From the NCBI GenBank assembly GCA_040954595.2, contig CM082585.2:2728001-2792000 (forward strand): DNA of 64,000 bases. The letters are read 5' to 3'. The notes beneath the pieces are model-generated. The model had not been told where the DNA came from, searched no databases, and saw only the letters and a program-made list of their open reading frames with translations. Shown here one piece after another: positions 34,056 to 45,400 of the stretch (the stretch's first letter is position 1; the number at the start of each line of letters is the position of its first letter). Source of the stretch: Balanoglossus misakiensis. Taxonomy: Eukaryota; Hemichordata. The position numbers and the translations under genes are program-made.

Positions 34056-35420
34056 CGAATGAACAGGACGCTTCTAGCCATGCTGAGAACACTTCCGGAA
34101 AAAGAAAAATCTAACTGGAAAGACCATGTCAACAAAGTAGTACATGCTTTCAACTGTACCCGGAATGAAGCCACTGGTTACTCACCATTCTATCTACTGT
34201 TTGGGAGGACACCGAGACTGCCAATTGACATCCTGTTCGACCTACATCCAAAGTCACAGCCATGCAGTTATCAAAACTATGTGGACAAGTGGCAGAAGGG
34301 AATGAAGGAGGCATATGACCTGGTAGCGGAAAGTGCTAAAAAGTCAGCTGCAAGAGGGAAGGTGTATTATGACCAGAAACAACGCAGTACTGTACTTCTA
34401 CCAGGGGACAGAGTATTGGTCAGAAACTTGACAGAACGTGGTGGACCAGGTAAACTACGGTCCTATTGGGAACAGAAAATCCATGTTGTAACACGTAGGA
34501 AGGGCGAAGACAGTCCAGTGTATGAAATTAAGCCAGAACGAGGTGAGGGGCGAAAACGTGTACTACACCGAAATCTCTTACTGCCTTGTGATGACCTACC
34601 AATGGAGGCGGAATCAACACCAGCAATCACTCCAGTCATTACACCAAGAAATACTAGGAAGAGAAATAAAACACCACTGACTGAACCTGACTGTGACCCT
34701 GACCTACAAGATGATGAGTCGTCAAGTGATGATGAAGATGGTTATTTCTATAGACCAATCATCCAGAGACAATGGACTGAAGACAGGCAGCACCAGCGGA
34801 GACACAATCAACAAGTGGGTGCTGAGAAAAGTTCATTGAACCCACTGGCGGAACAGTTTGAAGCAAGAAATACACCATCATCACCAGAAACTGACATTAC
34901 ACCAGTTTCTGAACTGATTCCTGATATCGAACTGATTCATGACACCAATAGTGAGACAGCAGAAGATGTGTCAACCACCACACCTGTACCAGGGGATATA
35001 GTACCTGAAAATGATGTGGCTGCGGCTGATGACACGTCTGCAGAAGCGGCTGATGACACATCTGCAGAAGCGGCTGATGACATATCTGCAGAAGAAAATG
35101 TGGAAATTGCTGAACAGCTACAACCACCTGAAGGATTACCTGACAACGCAGAGATGGAAGCACAACCACGAAGGTATCCTACCAGGGACAGACATCCACC
35201 AGCAACCCTGACATACACTTTACCAGGACAGTCAGAGTATCAACACATCAACCCAGTAATCAACGCAGCAATGGTAGCTCCAATACTGCAAACACCTACT
35301 CATCCAGTACCATTGTGGAATACACCATATGTACCACTGCAACCTGTGATGTACCCACTGCCAGCAACGTTTTGGAATAATCAACAGTATATGCAACAAC
35401 AGCGTGGAGTAATGTGTTAA
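34056..35420 (+). pseudogene. Integrase C-terminal region separated by the amber codon
   Basis: Same frame as pol, continuing right after TAG with RMNRTLLAML. It holds the end of the integrase core (ATGYSPFYLLFGRTP), then a GPY/F-like module (GDRVLVRNL, GPGKLRSYW, HRNLLLP), then a long acidic, Pro/Thr-rich tail. The tail has a threefold AADDTSAE repeat (near 35020-35095) and ends about 120 residues later. The ATG at 34059 is an internal methionine. This part would guide integration site choice; without readthrough of TAG it is cut off from the catalytic part. Confidence 0.82.
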
Positions 35421-36291
35421 TCTGCAGAGAAAATAGACAATGAACTGTTAACAATGAAGACTCTATTATTGTGAAACAGGACTGTATAGCTGTACTGCCG
35501 ATACAATGAACTCCTAGTATGAAACTGAACTCTGTTGTTATTCCATGGAACTGTATACATTTAACTGACAATGTTAACTCTGAACTTTTGAGTGAATCTG
35601 CGTAGTAACGGTATTGTGATACCAGCTGAGCAAGGACTGACCAGATGCTAGCAAGGACCAGGAGTTTGAAAGCTGCAACCAGTGTGGGGAAAGGTGATAG
35701 CTGAGAACCGGATACCAGAACTGAGGCAGAATGCAATCTCCGACCGAGGCAATCTACGTTTGTGAGGAGTGACTCTTGAAAAATAGACAATTGTCGCCGC
35801 CAAGAACTGATGTAGAATTGCATGTTGTTTCGCTCACGCTGATATCTTAAGAAGTTTCAATTGTTTATTGTGTAGTGTAAATTATCACTGAAAACAGCCA
35901 TTTCAATGTTTGACAAGATTTTGAATCTTCTGACTATTAAGTATTCTGATGGCCACAGATCTTAATTAGTCACCCATACAGTATATGAAAGGGAAATTGT
36001 ATCTGTGTGGCCAAGGAAAATTATCCTATGAAATGAGCTGTATTTGAAACCCAGCAATTACAATTGATCCAAAATACATGATGACCTGAATTGAACCCTT
36101 GAACTTTGAACTCTGACAATACTGAACAATGAACACTGAACTCAGAACTGAATATAAACTTGCGTGTTTTGATATATTACTTGCATGTTTTGATTAGTAC
36201 TAAAATGTTTTTTTTTTAGAATGCATGAATTGATTTTTTTAGCTTCTGATAGGGAAATGTCTGGGACGACATTTATTTTACAGGGGGAGAG
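35421..36291 (+). other. 3' untranslated region and polypurine tract of the MYND-bearing element
   Basis: 870 bp without an envelope-like or other plus-strand gene. Part of it (36080-36155) is rich in GAACT/TGAAC-like words. CAGGGGGAGAG at 36281-36291 is the polypurine tract before the 3' LTR. Confidence 0.7.
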
Positions 36292-36908
36292 TGTAGGGTA
36301 TACAATTGATACACAAAATTCAATTTCAGTAAAGTCCTGCCCCACACCAACGAAATCTACTTGGTAACATAAATGTTGACATTATAGTCGTAAAGCCTTG
36401 AGAATGACTTGACTTAATGACTTCCATCTGAACACACACAGAGCATAGTCTCAAAGTTTGACAGAGTTTTATGAGTGACCAAAACAAACTTGCTCCATTG
36501 GGAAACACTGGAATTTGGGCAAGTCTGGAATTTTGCAGGGTTTTAGGAAATGTCCATCATTGACTATCTGTTTGATCTTAAGCTAAATTAATTGATTTGT
36601 AATGAGCAAGAATCCTTATATGTAGTTAGAGGAGGTATACCACTATCTGTATTTGGCAAAGAGGTGGCGACAATTATTATAATTGTAGCATGCCGGTTAG
36701 TTTGAGAAGCACATGGAAAACCGGAGTGCAGTGTGCGGTTTGGTTAATGTCAGATGTGTGGTCTAGTGCCTCTGTGTGCATGAACTGACAGTAAACTTGT
36801 TGTGTTAGAGTCTTAAACTCCTTGGAAGTTAGGGTACTTCAATAAACCAAAGGAACCATTCATATATACAACTACGCTCGTCTGGATTGTCTATTGAAGA
36901 GTGTAACA
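36292..36908 (+). repeat. 3' LTR of the MYND-bearing gypsy element
   Basis: 617 bp, matches 28234-28850. Followed by CATG, the second target-duplication copy. Confidence 0.93.
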
Positions 36909-36912
36909 CATG

Positions 36913-37556
36913 GTCAGACAAAGCCCATACTTGCTAAAGTTGAAGCAGTTCTAGATTTTCCAACACCAGGAAATAAGAAAGCGTTGATGAGATTTCTCGG
37001 CATGGCTGGTTATTATCGACGCTACTGTCGAAATTTTGCAACCATTGCCGAGCCATTGACCAACTTACTGCGTAAGGATAACAAATTTATTTGGTCAGAA
37101 GATTGCCAGTCTGCATTTAACAAAATTAAAGCAGTACTTTCTCACTCTCCAGTTCTTGCAATCCCAGAATTTGACAAGCAGTTTAAATTGTGTGTGGATG
37201 CTAGTGATGTTGCTGTTGGTGCAGTTTTGACGCAACAGAACGCAGATGGTGTTGACCACCCAATTGGTTATTTCTCCAAGAAACTTAATGTACACCAGAG
37301 AAAGTATTCGACAATTGAAAAGGAATGTTTGGCTGTATTGCTAGCTTTACAACATTTCGATGTATATTTAAGTTCCACAGTGCATCCAATCCTTGTATTC
37401 ACTGATCATAATCCATTGACCTTCATCCACAAAATGAAGAATAGGAATCAAAGATTAATGAGATGGAGTTTAACACTCCAAGAATATGATTTGGCAATAG
37501 CCCACATAAAAGGTAAAGACAATGTAATTGCAGATGCATTGTCGAGAGGATTTTGA
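36913..37556 (+). CDS. Gmr1-like Pol, end of reverse transcriptase and RNase H
   Basis: Picks up the frame broken at 28233. It starts with the reverse transcriptase end (TPGNKKALMRFLGMAGYYRRY). RNase H follows with all motifs: CVDASDVAVGAVL, STIEKECLAVLLAL, VFTDHNPLTF and IADALSRGF at the C-terminus. The frame stops at 37556, only about 90 bp before the 3' LTR, which confirms that RNase H is the last domain and nothing such as integrase follows. An ATG at 36894 is inside the inserted LTR and is not a start. Confidence 0.88.
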
Positions 37557-37633
37557 ACACATGCATGTAACTACATGTACTTTGTGATATTCAACTTTGT
37601 ATTTTTTGAAGTTTTCATTGTATTCAAACTTTT

Positions 37634-37647
37634 TCCAAAGGGGGAGG
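37634..37647 (+). promoter_or_regulatory. Polypurine tract of the Gmr1-like element
   Basis: AAAGGGGGAGG directly before the 3' LTR. Confidence 0.72.
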
Positions 37648-38165
37648 TGTTACGACACACCCTGTTTAGTTGCTTGGTCGAGAGAGGGGTAGCTTTTCTT
37701 TGCATAACAAAGGGCCCTGCCTTTTGAAGTAGTTCATTTAAATATTGGTAATAACCAGATGGTCACCCATATGAAAGGCCTTCTCACCAAAACCACGAGG
37801 CACACTTCTCAACACGGACTCGGAGGAGCACGTAGCTGTCGTAGCTCCAGCCACATCGCCTTGGGAATTAGGAATTTACCTAGCTGAGCTGGATTCTGTG
37901 AGCAACCGACTTCATGAGCAACGGATTTTGTGTGAGCAACTGGCTTCTGTGAATGACGGACTTGGTCAGCAACGGACTTCTGTGCCTTGAGTTCGGCCAG
38001 GACTTTTGTGGACTCGGTAACTCCTCGACCAAGCAGGGTAAAAACACGCAGTGAACATTTTCTTTTGTGTGACCTTTTTATTTTAGAAGGCTAGTTGTTT
38101 AATTAAATATTCTGTTGTTGAACCACATTCTCCATTGTGTGCTCCCGGTTTTTTCTACCGTAACA
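37648..38165 (+). repeat. 3' LTR of the Gmr1-like element
   Basis: 518 bp, equal in length to the 5' LTR; followed by CTAG and by the last two codons of the Helitron endonuclease plus stop. Confidence 0.92.
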
Positions 38166-38192
38166 CTAGCAGTGTAAAAAAATTATTACAAC

Positions 38193-38206
38193 AATCACTA
38201 GTGATT
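38193..38206. repeat. 14-bp palindrome, candidate Helitron 3' hairpin
   Basis: AATCACTAGTGATT is a perfect palindrome 16 bp after the Helitron stop codon. Helitron-type elements have a hairpin near the 3' end, but this one is short and has no spacer loop, so the assignment is weak. Confidence 0.35.
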
Positions 38207-41200
38207 ACTATTAGATCTCTGTACTCAATTATGAAGTCATGTCAAGCACAAAACAATGCAAAAGATAAAGTTCAAATGGGCTTTTAAATGCTATTAAACA
38301 TTAAAAAGCACTTTGTCAATTATGCCCTGTTAGTGCTGTTAGTGTCATTTCAAATTTACCTCCGTTTCTTTGATATCTCTATACCAAATCTTAAATCTTG
38401 AATTCCACATGCAAATTAAAAACTGATAACTCACTAAATATTAAACCCCCTCATTCGACCATAATTTCACAGCTTTATATCTAGCTAATCTCTCGGAAAA
38501 TGTATTCTACTTTTTATACTGAGAATGGTCTTGGTACTTAAATCGAACTAGCTATCAATAAGATAACGGTATAACCAAAAACATCAACAATAAAACTCCA
38601 TTTTCCATAGAACACAAAATCATAAAAAATTTTGCACAAGCTTCCAAAAGTAACATATGGTAATACATAGTTTCACTTGATAATGGCCATTTTTTTTACA
38701 AATGATATTCTCTGTTCATCAAATATATATTTAAAAAAAACAGCATCTATGCATCAAAATACAGTTTTCTTATTGTGTGTATGACCGGAAAAAAGACCCT
38801 CAAGAAGCATGTTTTTACCATTTTAAATTTGGCTTTTGAAAAAATTTAACATTTGAAAGATTAACAAACAATTTTGTCTGATATGTAGAGCACTTGTCAA
38901 AACAGTTTAATTAATATAACACTTTGTAAAAACTGACTATTTTAATCCAAGTCTTTTTATGGGAACATAATTTTTAATCATTTAACAACAAAACCATTCA
39001 AAATATCAAGGCTTACTAGAAAATTGTCAAAAAGACTGGAAAAAAGATTTCTAAATAGCTACAGATTTAACAATTAGTTGAAAACACCTAACTCAGTGTA
39101 AGATGTATCATCAGCGGTATTGGTAACAGAAAATTCTGGTACCTCAGTCAATTAAAGAATAAAAATAATACTAATATGACCTTATTTGATATGACTTTTG
39201 ATTAAAAAAGGATAAATTATTTCAAATCAACTCCTAAGATTATCTTTAAATCTACCATTTTTGATAGTTTTCGCCTGATGTACAAATTGAACTGTTCGAA
39301 GTCGTTTGTTTTCTCCAATTTCTATCTAGATTTTCTTTGTACATAGCAAAAACGGAAAGAAGTCTATGATCAATCGCAAATCTTGATGACAATTGTACAG
39401 GACAGATTGTAAAGTGTCATGTTTCTCATTTTAAAGATAATTTTGCCCGGATGTTAAACATACTAGTGTGAAAGTTTTGGTTTTTACCAACTTCTGTCCA
39501 CTTTTTCTTGATGAACAGAAAAAATGGAAAAAAAGCAATGAAAAGTTTTAATTTTTTATAACTTTTGTGTGCTACAGAATATGCAGTAATATTTTGGACA
39601 GTTATATTCATTTTATTTCTATTACTCAAATACACTAGCAAGAACATTAATATACAAAAGATCATGATTTCAATACCAAACAGTTCCATCATTTCCTCTC
39701 TAACAGAATTCTCAAAGCGCAAATGTTGTTTCACTTCACCAGAATCTATTCAGTCATATAAAAACTGCACTTGATAGACTGTACAAGACTGTCCTACTTG
39801 CTTCATCATGGATGCATACTCCAGACAGTGAAGGCGCTAAACATAAACATTCGGCACTGCAACCGCAGTTGAAGGATCAACAGAACGCTACATTGTTCGG
39901 AATGTGAACGAAGGCACGATAGCAGCCATCACTTTGCTTCGTGAACATTACCTATTTCTATGTCCCGTTGAGGTAGTTTCCGTGAAATAACATTCAGAAG
40001 AACACACACCAGACGACATATCTTAATACCTAATCATGGATGTATGCGAAGCATTCCAATGAAAGTGTCAAAAATAGAACTAAGATGGCTACTAATGTTT
40101 TGAAAACAAAAATAGAATATTATGCTAAGAAAAAAAAGACATTTCCGGTAACCCGACGTACTTCAAACCCCTGACCACTAACTTTCTTTTCGCTGCTGTC
40201 AACTCAAAACGATATGTCGCTGGTTTCCGGATACATTTTTTTTAGAATCAGCTCACAGTTTTTAACTCTATTATTAACTCAGGTCGAATTGTGGACGATA
40301 AAGGGGAATTTCGATGACATCCAAACACAGTTTGCCAGGAATAAGACAACCAACTCGCGCGTGCTCACATGGCGCCTGCTACAACTCTCTCTTGATAACG
40401 CGATAAATGTTGCAAGTTGTGGCTGGCTGACTTCAGTGGGATGAGCGAATTTTGATTTCATTCCACAAAATAATGTGATTTTACATTACTTTTTGTCGGT
40501 CTTGGTCTATTCAAACATCATTTTTCGTGTATTTCTCGATCTTTGCCGTGAAGAGAAAAATTGTAGTGGGCGTCTCTCGGCACACGTTCTAAAATTATCT
40601 ATTCTCACATGTGAAAATACTCTGTCGTAATCTTCGCTCTGAGAACAATACAGCAATAGCGCAGTGGCATACAGGCGTTGCATGTATGATAAGCTCCTCT
40701 TCTCCAATCGCAAACATGTTTCCGTGGTGTAATTTATCGCATACTCCTTTGATTTAGAATAATATGAACAAAAAAATCTAATTCGCCTAACCTATTTCTG
40801 AACCGCGTGTAACATAAAAAAACCTCCACTACAAACGAAACATAAATTTCAATATAAAACGACTAAAGCCATAATTTCTACAAGTTGTTGTTGTTGTCAC
40901 CCTTTCTCACTGTTCGTTCAAATTCTCTAAAATGTGAAACTCATGCTTCCATTTCTGTATTCATTTAAATGTTGAAAGTAGTAGGCCTACTGGAAAATTT
41001 ACCGGACAAAAAGTAGACATTCATTAAAAGTCGTTTTCGAACAAGCTTTGTTTTTGTAACTAAAACTACAAAGTTATAGCTTTCGCGCAGTAAATCTGTC
41101 TTTGAATTGTTACTATTGAAGCCCAGTTCATTATCATAAAGTTTCGATTATAAGTTTAGTGTGAAATAAGATGTTTTTCGTTCTGCCTGCTGGTGTAGAA

Positions 41201-41880
41201 TCTACAAAGTCGGACTTATAATCACAGGATACATCAAATTTCAACGTTTTATTGCCGTTTTTGTACATAGTCTGGTGGTACAGTTTTGACCCAACGAACA
41301 CCGTGTTTATAAATTACAAACATTTTAACGATACATTTTGATACTTTTGTTTGATTAGCGGTTAAAAATTTCTATGGGCGGTATGTCTTCGACTTCCTTT
41401 ATTTTGTGTGTTTTGTTCCAAAAAACGTCAGTGTATGCGTATCGTGTTGCACAGGTGCCCGTACGGCGCCCGCTACGACGGCTCTGCGTAGTTTCATGAA
41501 ATCTTGAAAAATGATATCGAACATTTCATCAAATATTCAGCGGGAAAAATAATACCTATCAAACTTTACATTATACTATACATAACGATGGTAAAGATTT
41601 TTCAACACTAGTACAACGCCTCAACTTGCGTACGCATCTGCAAATGAAAAGTGACCAAAACACTGATTCTCGGTTAAAGTTTCAACACAATTAACGAGAA
41701 TACTCTGCATGGTTCAGATCGAATACCTTATCATTCTAATAGGATCCTGCTCACCTAATTGTGTATGCATTTCGATTTTGAATTGTCATTGGCCCAGCTT
41801 CAAGCTTGCAACATTTTTGGAAACTACACTTGGACACACCCACTCCCTTGCTCACTTTTACGTTCGATCTCTTCTTTCCT
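38207..41880. other. AT-rich intergenic region, no gene recognised
   Basis: Only short open frames without recognisable domains or splice context. A somewhat GC-richer patch at about 40350-40450 and another at 41455-41500 may be regulatory, but I see no defined element. Confidence 0.5.
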
Positions 41881-41887
41881 ATACCTG

Positions 41888-41975
41888 CCATTGGTTCGGA
41901 CTTTGCAGGCTCAGAATCCACTGAATATTCATGAGCAGTATATAAACCCACCCTCGTGCTCTGGCGTGGGTCATT
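41888..41975 (+). promoter_or_regulatory. Core promoter of the OB-fold gene
   Basis: A reversed CCAAT box (ATTGG at 41890-41894) lies about 45 bp ahead of a TATA box (TATATAA at 41939-41945). Transcription would then begin near 41970. The inference rests on position relative to a clean 5' UTR exon downstream. Confidence 0.6.
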
Positions 41976-42140
41976 TTTAAGGAAACCTGCTAGGAGAAAA
42001 GTTTCTGTCCTGTGCGTCTCAGTGACGTATACTTGGAAAAAAGTGTCCGCCATCCAGAAGTGCGTCTCAGTGACGTGTACTGAACAAGTGTCCGACACCC
42101 AGAAGTGCCTGTCGTCCACAAGGAATCATTAAATAAGCAA
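41970..42140 (+). other. 5' untranslated exon with a duplicated segment
   Basis: Ends at the strong donor CAA|GTGAGT (intron from 42141); the matching acceptor TTGTTCACAG ends at 42461. The exon contains two imperfect copies of about 45-48 bp (42012-42059 and 42060-42104), both with TCAGTGACGT. The start is approximate. Confidence 0.6.
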
Positions 42141-42485
42141 GTGAGTAAAGTTTTTTCCTATTTTTATAGTAATACTAAAAGGAATGCCTTTGCGTTATTG
42201 CGAAACCATGTCGCAGCATTTCATATTTTATTCAGGACAAGATTGCATGACAACCGTTTCACCAGTTTTGCCTGAATACGTTACCAGTCGGTATTATGAT
42301 TTATTATCATAGACATATCAATGTGTACAAAAATCATTCGTCTAGCGTTCGACGCAATCATCATTAACACAATCACAGCTCTCAGGAGAAATTGTCTAAC
42401 TTCGCTGCAACTGTCTACTGTTTTCATGAACTCATAAATACCATTATCCACTTGTTCACAGGTTGCATCAGATCCCAGTCTGAAA

Positions 42486-45400
42486 ATGGCAACCAACAGT
42501 CAAGATCTAGCCATAAAAATAAAGGTTCTGGAAGAACCTGAAGAGCGTTACGCCGCAACTGGACCCTTCTACAACTTAACAGCAATCGACGACAACGGCC
42601 ACTTCCACGAAATTAAAATCTGGAAAGACGGGTGCGTCGATAAATTCACAAAAGGCACATTTCTGGAACTACGGCGGTTCACTAATTGTCGAGACGGTGG
42701 GATTGGCGTCAACAAATATACCAAGGTGAACACTTGTCTTGACCCTTTAATCGTCAGTTCCCTCTATAAACCTCAAAACTCGACATCGCATGATATTACA
42801 ATTCCGATAGATCTCGTCTTTTCTCTCTACTAAACGGCAACGTCAAAAGATTGATGTTTACAAAAAAAATGATCAAGTTTGGGGGTTGGGTTTTTGGGCC
42901 AAATTCATGTCTGCAGTCAAAAACGATTCGACTTTTTGGCAAAACGAAAGATTTCAAGACTGCTTTTTGTTGTGTTGCAATATGAATATTTTTGTCAATT
43001 AATAATGGTTTTCTGTTTTCACTCAATTTAATAGTACGCTGTCTGAAAGAATTAATGCAGGGTACGCTTCGAATGTTTTTCAATTTTCGGTCTGTTTAGT
43101 TAGAGTGGGGGGTGGGTCTGAGACCAAACTTTTAAACAATTAAGTTACTTTTATTGAACTTTAGATCTTGCCCCTAATTTATTCAAAAACGAGATTTATT
43201 TCATGACCCATTCCCGAATTTTCACTTACATGTTGTAATCTTTAAATAATATCGCTTTACATTTTAATTGATTTTTTCCCCTTTTTGCCGTAGATTGCCC
43301 GTACTGGGAACAATGCATTCAAAGTTGAAAAAGAACAGGAGAAACTATTCAATGAACCAGAGGAGGTCCCACTAGCTGATTTACAGCACTCGCCCCGAAA
43401 AAGGAGGGTCAGTGTTGTGGCTAGAATTGATAAGGTAATCACATATGCACACATTATGACAAAATATTTTGTTTACTCAGACAATAACGCCTACTTTCCC
43501 CCAATAGATTTCTATGCAAATTGACTGTTCTCCCCATGATTCCTCACAGTGATGACTAATTTCTACAACATTGCAGGTTAAAATTCTTATCTTGATGATT
43601 TCTGATTGTCATCCAAAATTATACAGGCAGAAAATGCTTCGGTGAGAATAAAATAATTTCACATCAATAACTGTAAACTTACCATACTAAACAACACCTT
43701 TTCTTACTCTTATTTCACCAATTGACTAGCATTACTTGTACCAGTCAAGACACATTTCCATTGCACAGTATCACCTTGCAATTTAATTTCTTTACATTTA
43801 GGTTTCGCACGAACAGCAAACAACAAATAAAACACGTAGAACAGATATCGTTTTAACAGATGGTTTGAGGTCAATGCAAATGAACCTTTGGGGCAAACAG
43901 TGTGACCTGCAAGTCAGAGAAGGTGCAAAAGGGAAAATTGGACCAGTAATCGTAGACAAGTACAAGGATGTCAATCATGTCAATAGCACAGTCTCCACAA
44001 AAATAAAGGTCAGTATTCATCCACTGTCAAAATTCAGCCTCAGTATTTCTTGTTTCGACATATTTTTGTTTGAAATATCTTCAATTTCTAAAAGTAGATA
44101 ATAATTGATAATGACTCTCACAGTTTTTATGACCAGCCCTGCTCACAAATGTATATACTTTTCAATATAACAATTGAAAATGACTTTCTGTCCGGACAGA
44201 AAGTCAGGCTTTGTTGACACATGGAATCCAATCTAACCCCTGCTGTGCCTATACAACTAAATGTACACAGATTCAGCCATGCATAACATTTATAGAACCC
44301 ACACTGAAGAGGTTTGATTGTCCCAAATCTAGTAAATGTTTGAAGAAACTCGCAAAAATTCACATATGCACCATTTCTGTTGTAAACAAACCTGTCGGTC
44401 ATTTCAAATTTTACAGGCAATATTTAGGGTTTGCACATAGTTACAGCAGCACAAATCTTGCTAATATCTTCATTATCTAGTATTCCAAGATGAATGCGGA
44501 AAAAACAGGAAATTTTTGATGATGAAAAATTGTCAAAATGAGAAATACTGGGGCTTCAATGTGTTTTCTAACAGTCACTACACACTATCAACACTACGAT
44601 ACAGATATTTCAGATTCACTAATATGTCTCATACTTATTTTCAGACTATAGAAGATGATGCTGAAATTCTTGAGGCAAATGGTACACTTCAAGGAATAGA
44701 CACAGACGAGAAGTTAGTACATCTTCATTATCACTTCCACACATGTCAGTGTGGCGTTATCTTTGGCTAAACTACTGGACAAACGACACCAAATTTAAAT
44801 TCTTCATATTGGACAACGTCTGATGGTGATCTCATCTGCCAAAAATACTATTAATACACGATCATGCACTCTGTTCTGACCAGTAGTATAACCTGGTTAT
44901 GATTAAAAATGTCACTTTTACAACCAAGTTGTATATTGTCAATTTCACATCCATTGAAAATACTTACATCATAACATTTTAGTATTTGGCACAAACCAAC
45001 TTGGCTTTCCTTGGGACATGTGAAGAAAATCATAGCTGTGTTGTCTTCCCCTTTCAAAAAGTTCATCCAAAAAATGCGCGAACTTTTTTTTCTCTTCCAC
45101 AGATGTCTGGTCATAGATGGTGTGTACACGCCATACAAGGCAGATATCAGTTCCCTTGGCTCCGAAGAGGACATTATATCCAAACTGCCAGTGCAGATTG
45201 TATACAAGAAAGACAACGGAACAGTTGTACAATTGAGGTAAAACTACTTTTTCGGTCTGCTGTCGGTGACAACTGAGCTCATCACATTGGTGGAATGTCT
45301 GTCATGGTGTACAGGTTTCTATGGATATTTTCAGTAACATGTATTCAGATTGTCCTGACATATGCAGGATTGGATTTTTGGAGCAAATGTTGCCATTCTT

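Larger units (their letters stand above)
28234..36908 (+). mobile_element. Ty3/gypsy retrotransposon with a MYND finger, inserted in the Gmr1-like element
   Basis: 8675 bp, 617-bp LTRs (TGTAGGG...GTAACA), target duplication CATG (28230-28233 and 36909-36912), tRNA-Pro primer site, gag, overlapping pol and an 870-bp 3' untranslated region. Domain order is the ordinary gypsy one: protease, reverse transcriptase, RNase H, integrase. I noticed no differences between its two LTRs, so it is the youngest insertion here. It is disabled by one amber codon in integrase. Confidence 0.9.
21591..38165 (+). mobile_element. Gmr1-like Ty3/gypsy retrotransposon (integrase before reverse transcriptase)
   Basis: 518-bp LTRs starting TGTTAC and ending GTAACA, target duplication CTAG (21587-21590 and 38166-38169), tRNA-Pro primer site. 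Own DNA is 21591-23842, 25830-28233 and 36913-38165; a TIR transposon and another gypsy element fill the gaps. Pol order is protease, integrase, reverse transcriptase, RNase H, unlike standard gypsy elements and as described for Gmr1 of cod and relatives. I see no stop or frameshift in its own coding sequence once the inserts are discounted. It was inserted in the sense direction three codons before the end of the Helitron endonuclease. Confidence 0.88.
14129..38206 (+). mobile_element. Helentron-type Helitron, decayed and interrupted by a Gmr1-like element
   Basis: Order of domains: OTU cysteine protease, long 21-residue repeat tract, Cys-rich and DUF6570-like segment, HUH Rep with two tyrosines, PIF1-like helicase, and a C-terminal exonuclease-endonuclease-phosphatase domain. 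That combination is characteristic of Helentrons, rolling-circle transposons. Own sequence is 14129-21590 plus 38170-38206; the rest is inserted DNA. Defects seen: reading-frame changes at 14710, near 18120 and near 18930, and in-frame stops at 16318, 19151 and 20090. The limits are approximate: I see no certain 5' terminus, and only a palindrome at 38193-38206 as a candidate 3' hairpin. Confidence 0.85.

Noticed and set aside
35421-36291. Envelope-like gene in the 3' region of the MYND-bearing element
   Set aside because: No plus-strand frame of useful length, signal peptide or transmembrane segment; the minus-strand frame 35296-35823 is a shadow.
39426-39774. Overlapping plus and minus frames with hydrophobic stretches as a small membrane protein gene
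   Set aside because: AT-rich low-complexity sequence gives such stretches by chance; no start context or homology recognised.
40214-40461. Two opposing 60-76-codon frames as a first exon
   Set aside because: No donor site in a consistent phase and no recognisable domain.
42486-42833. Unspliced 115-codon gene
   Set aside because: A donor at 42725 joins in phase to a downstream exon continuing the OB-fold gene; codons after 42725 are intron.
44986-45276. Separate plus-strand frames around 45000-45276 as independent genes
   Set aside because: Only 45103-45237 in one frame fits exon phases; the rest is intron or the wrong frame.
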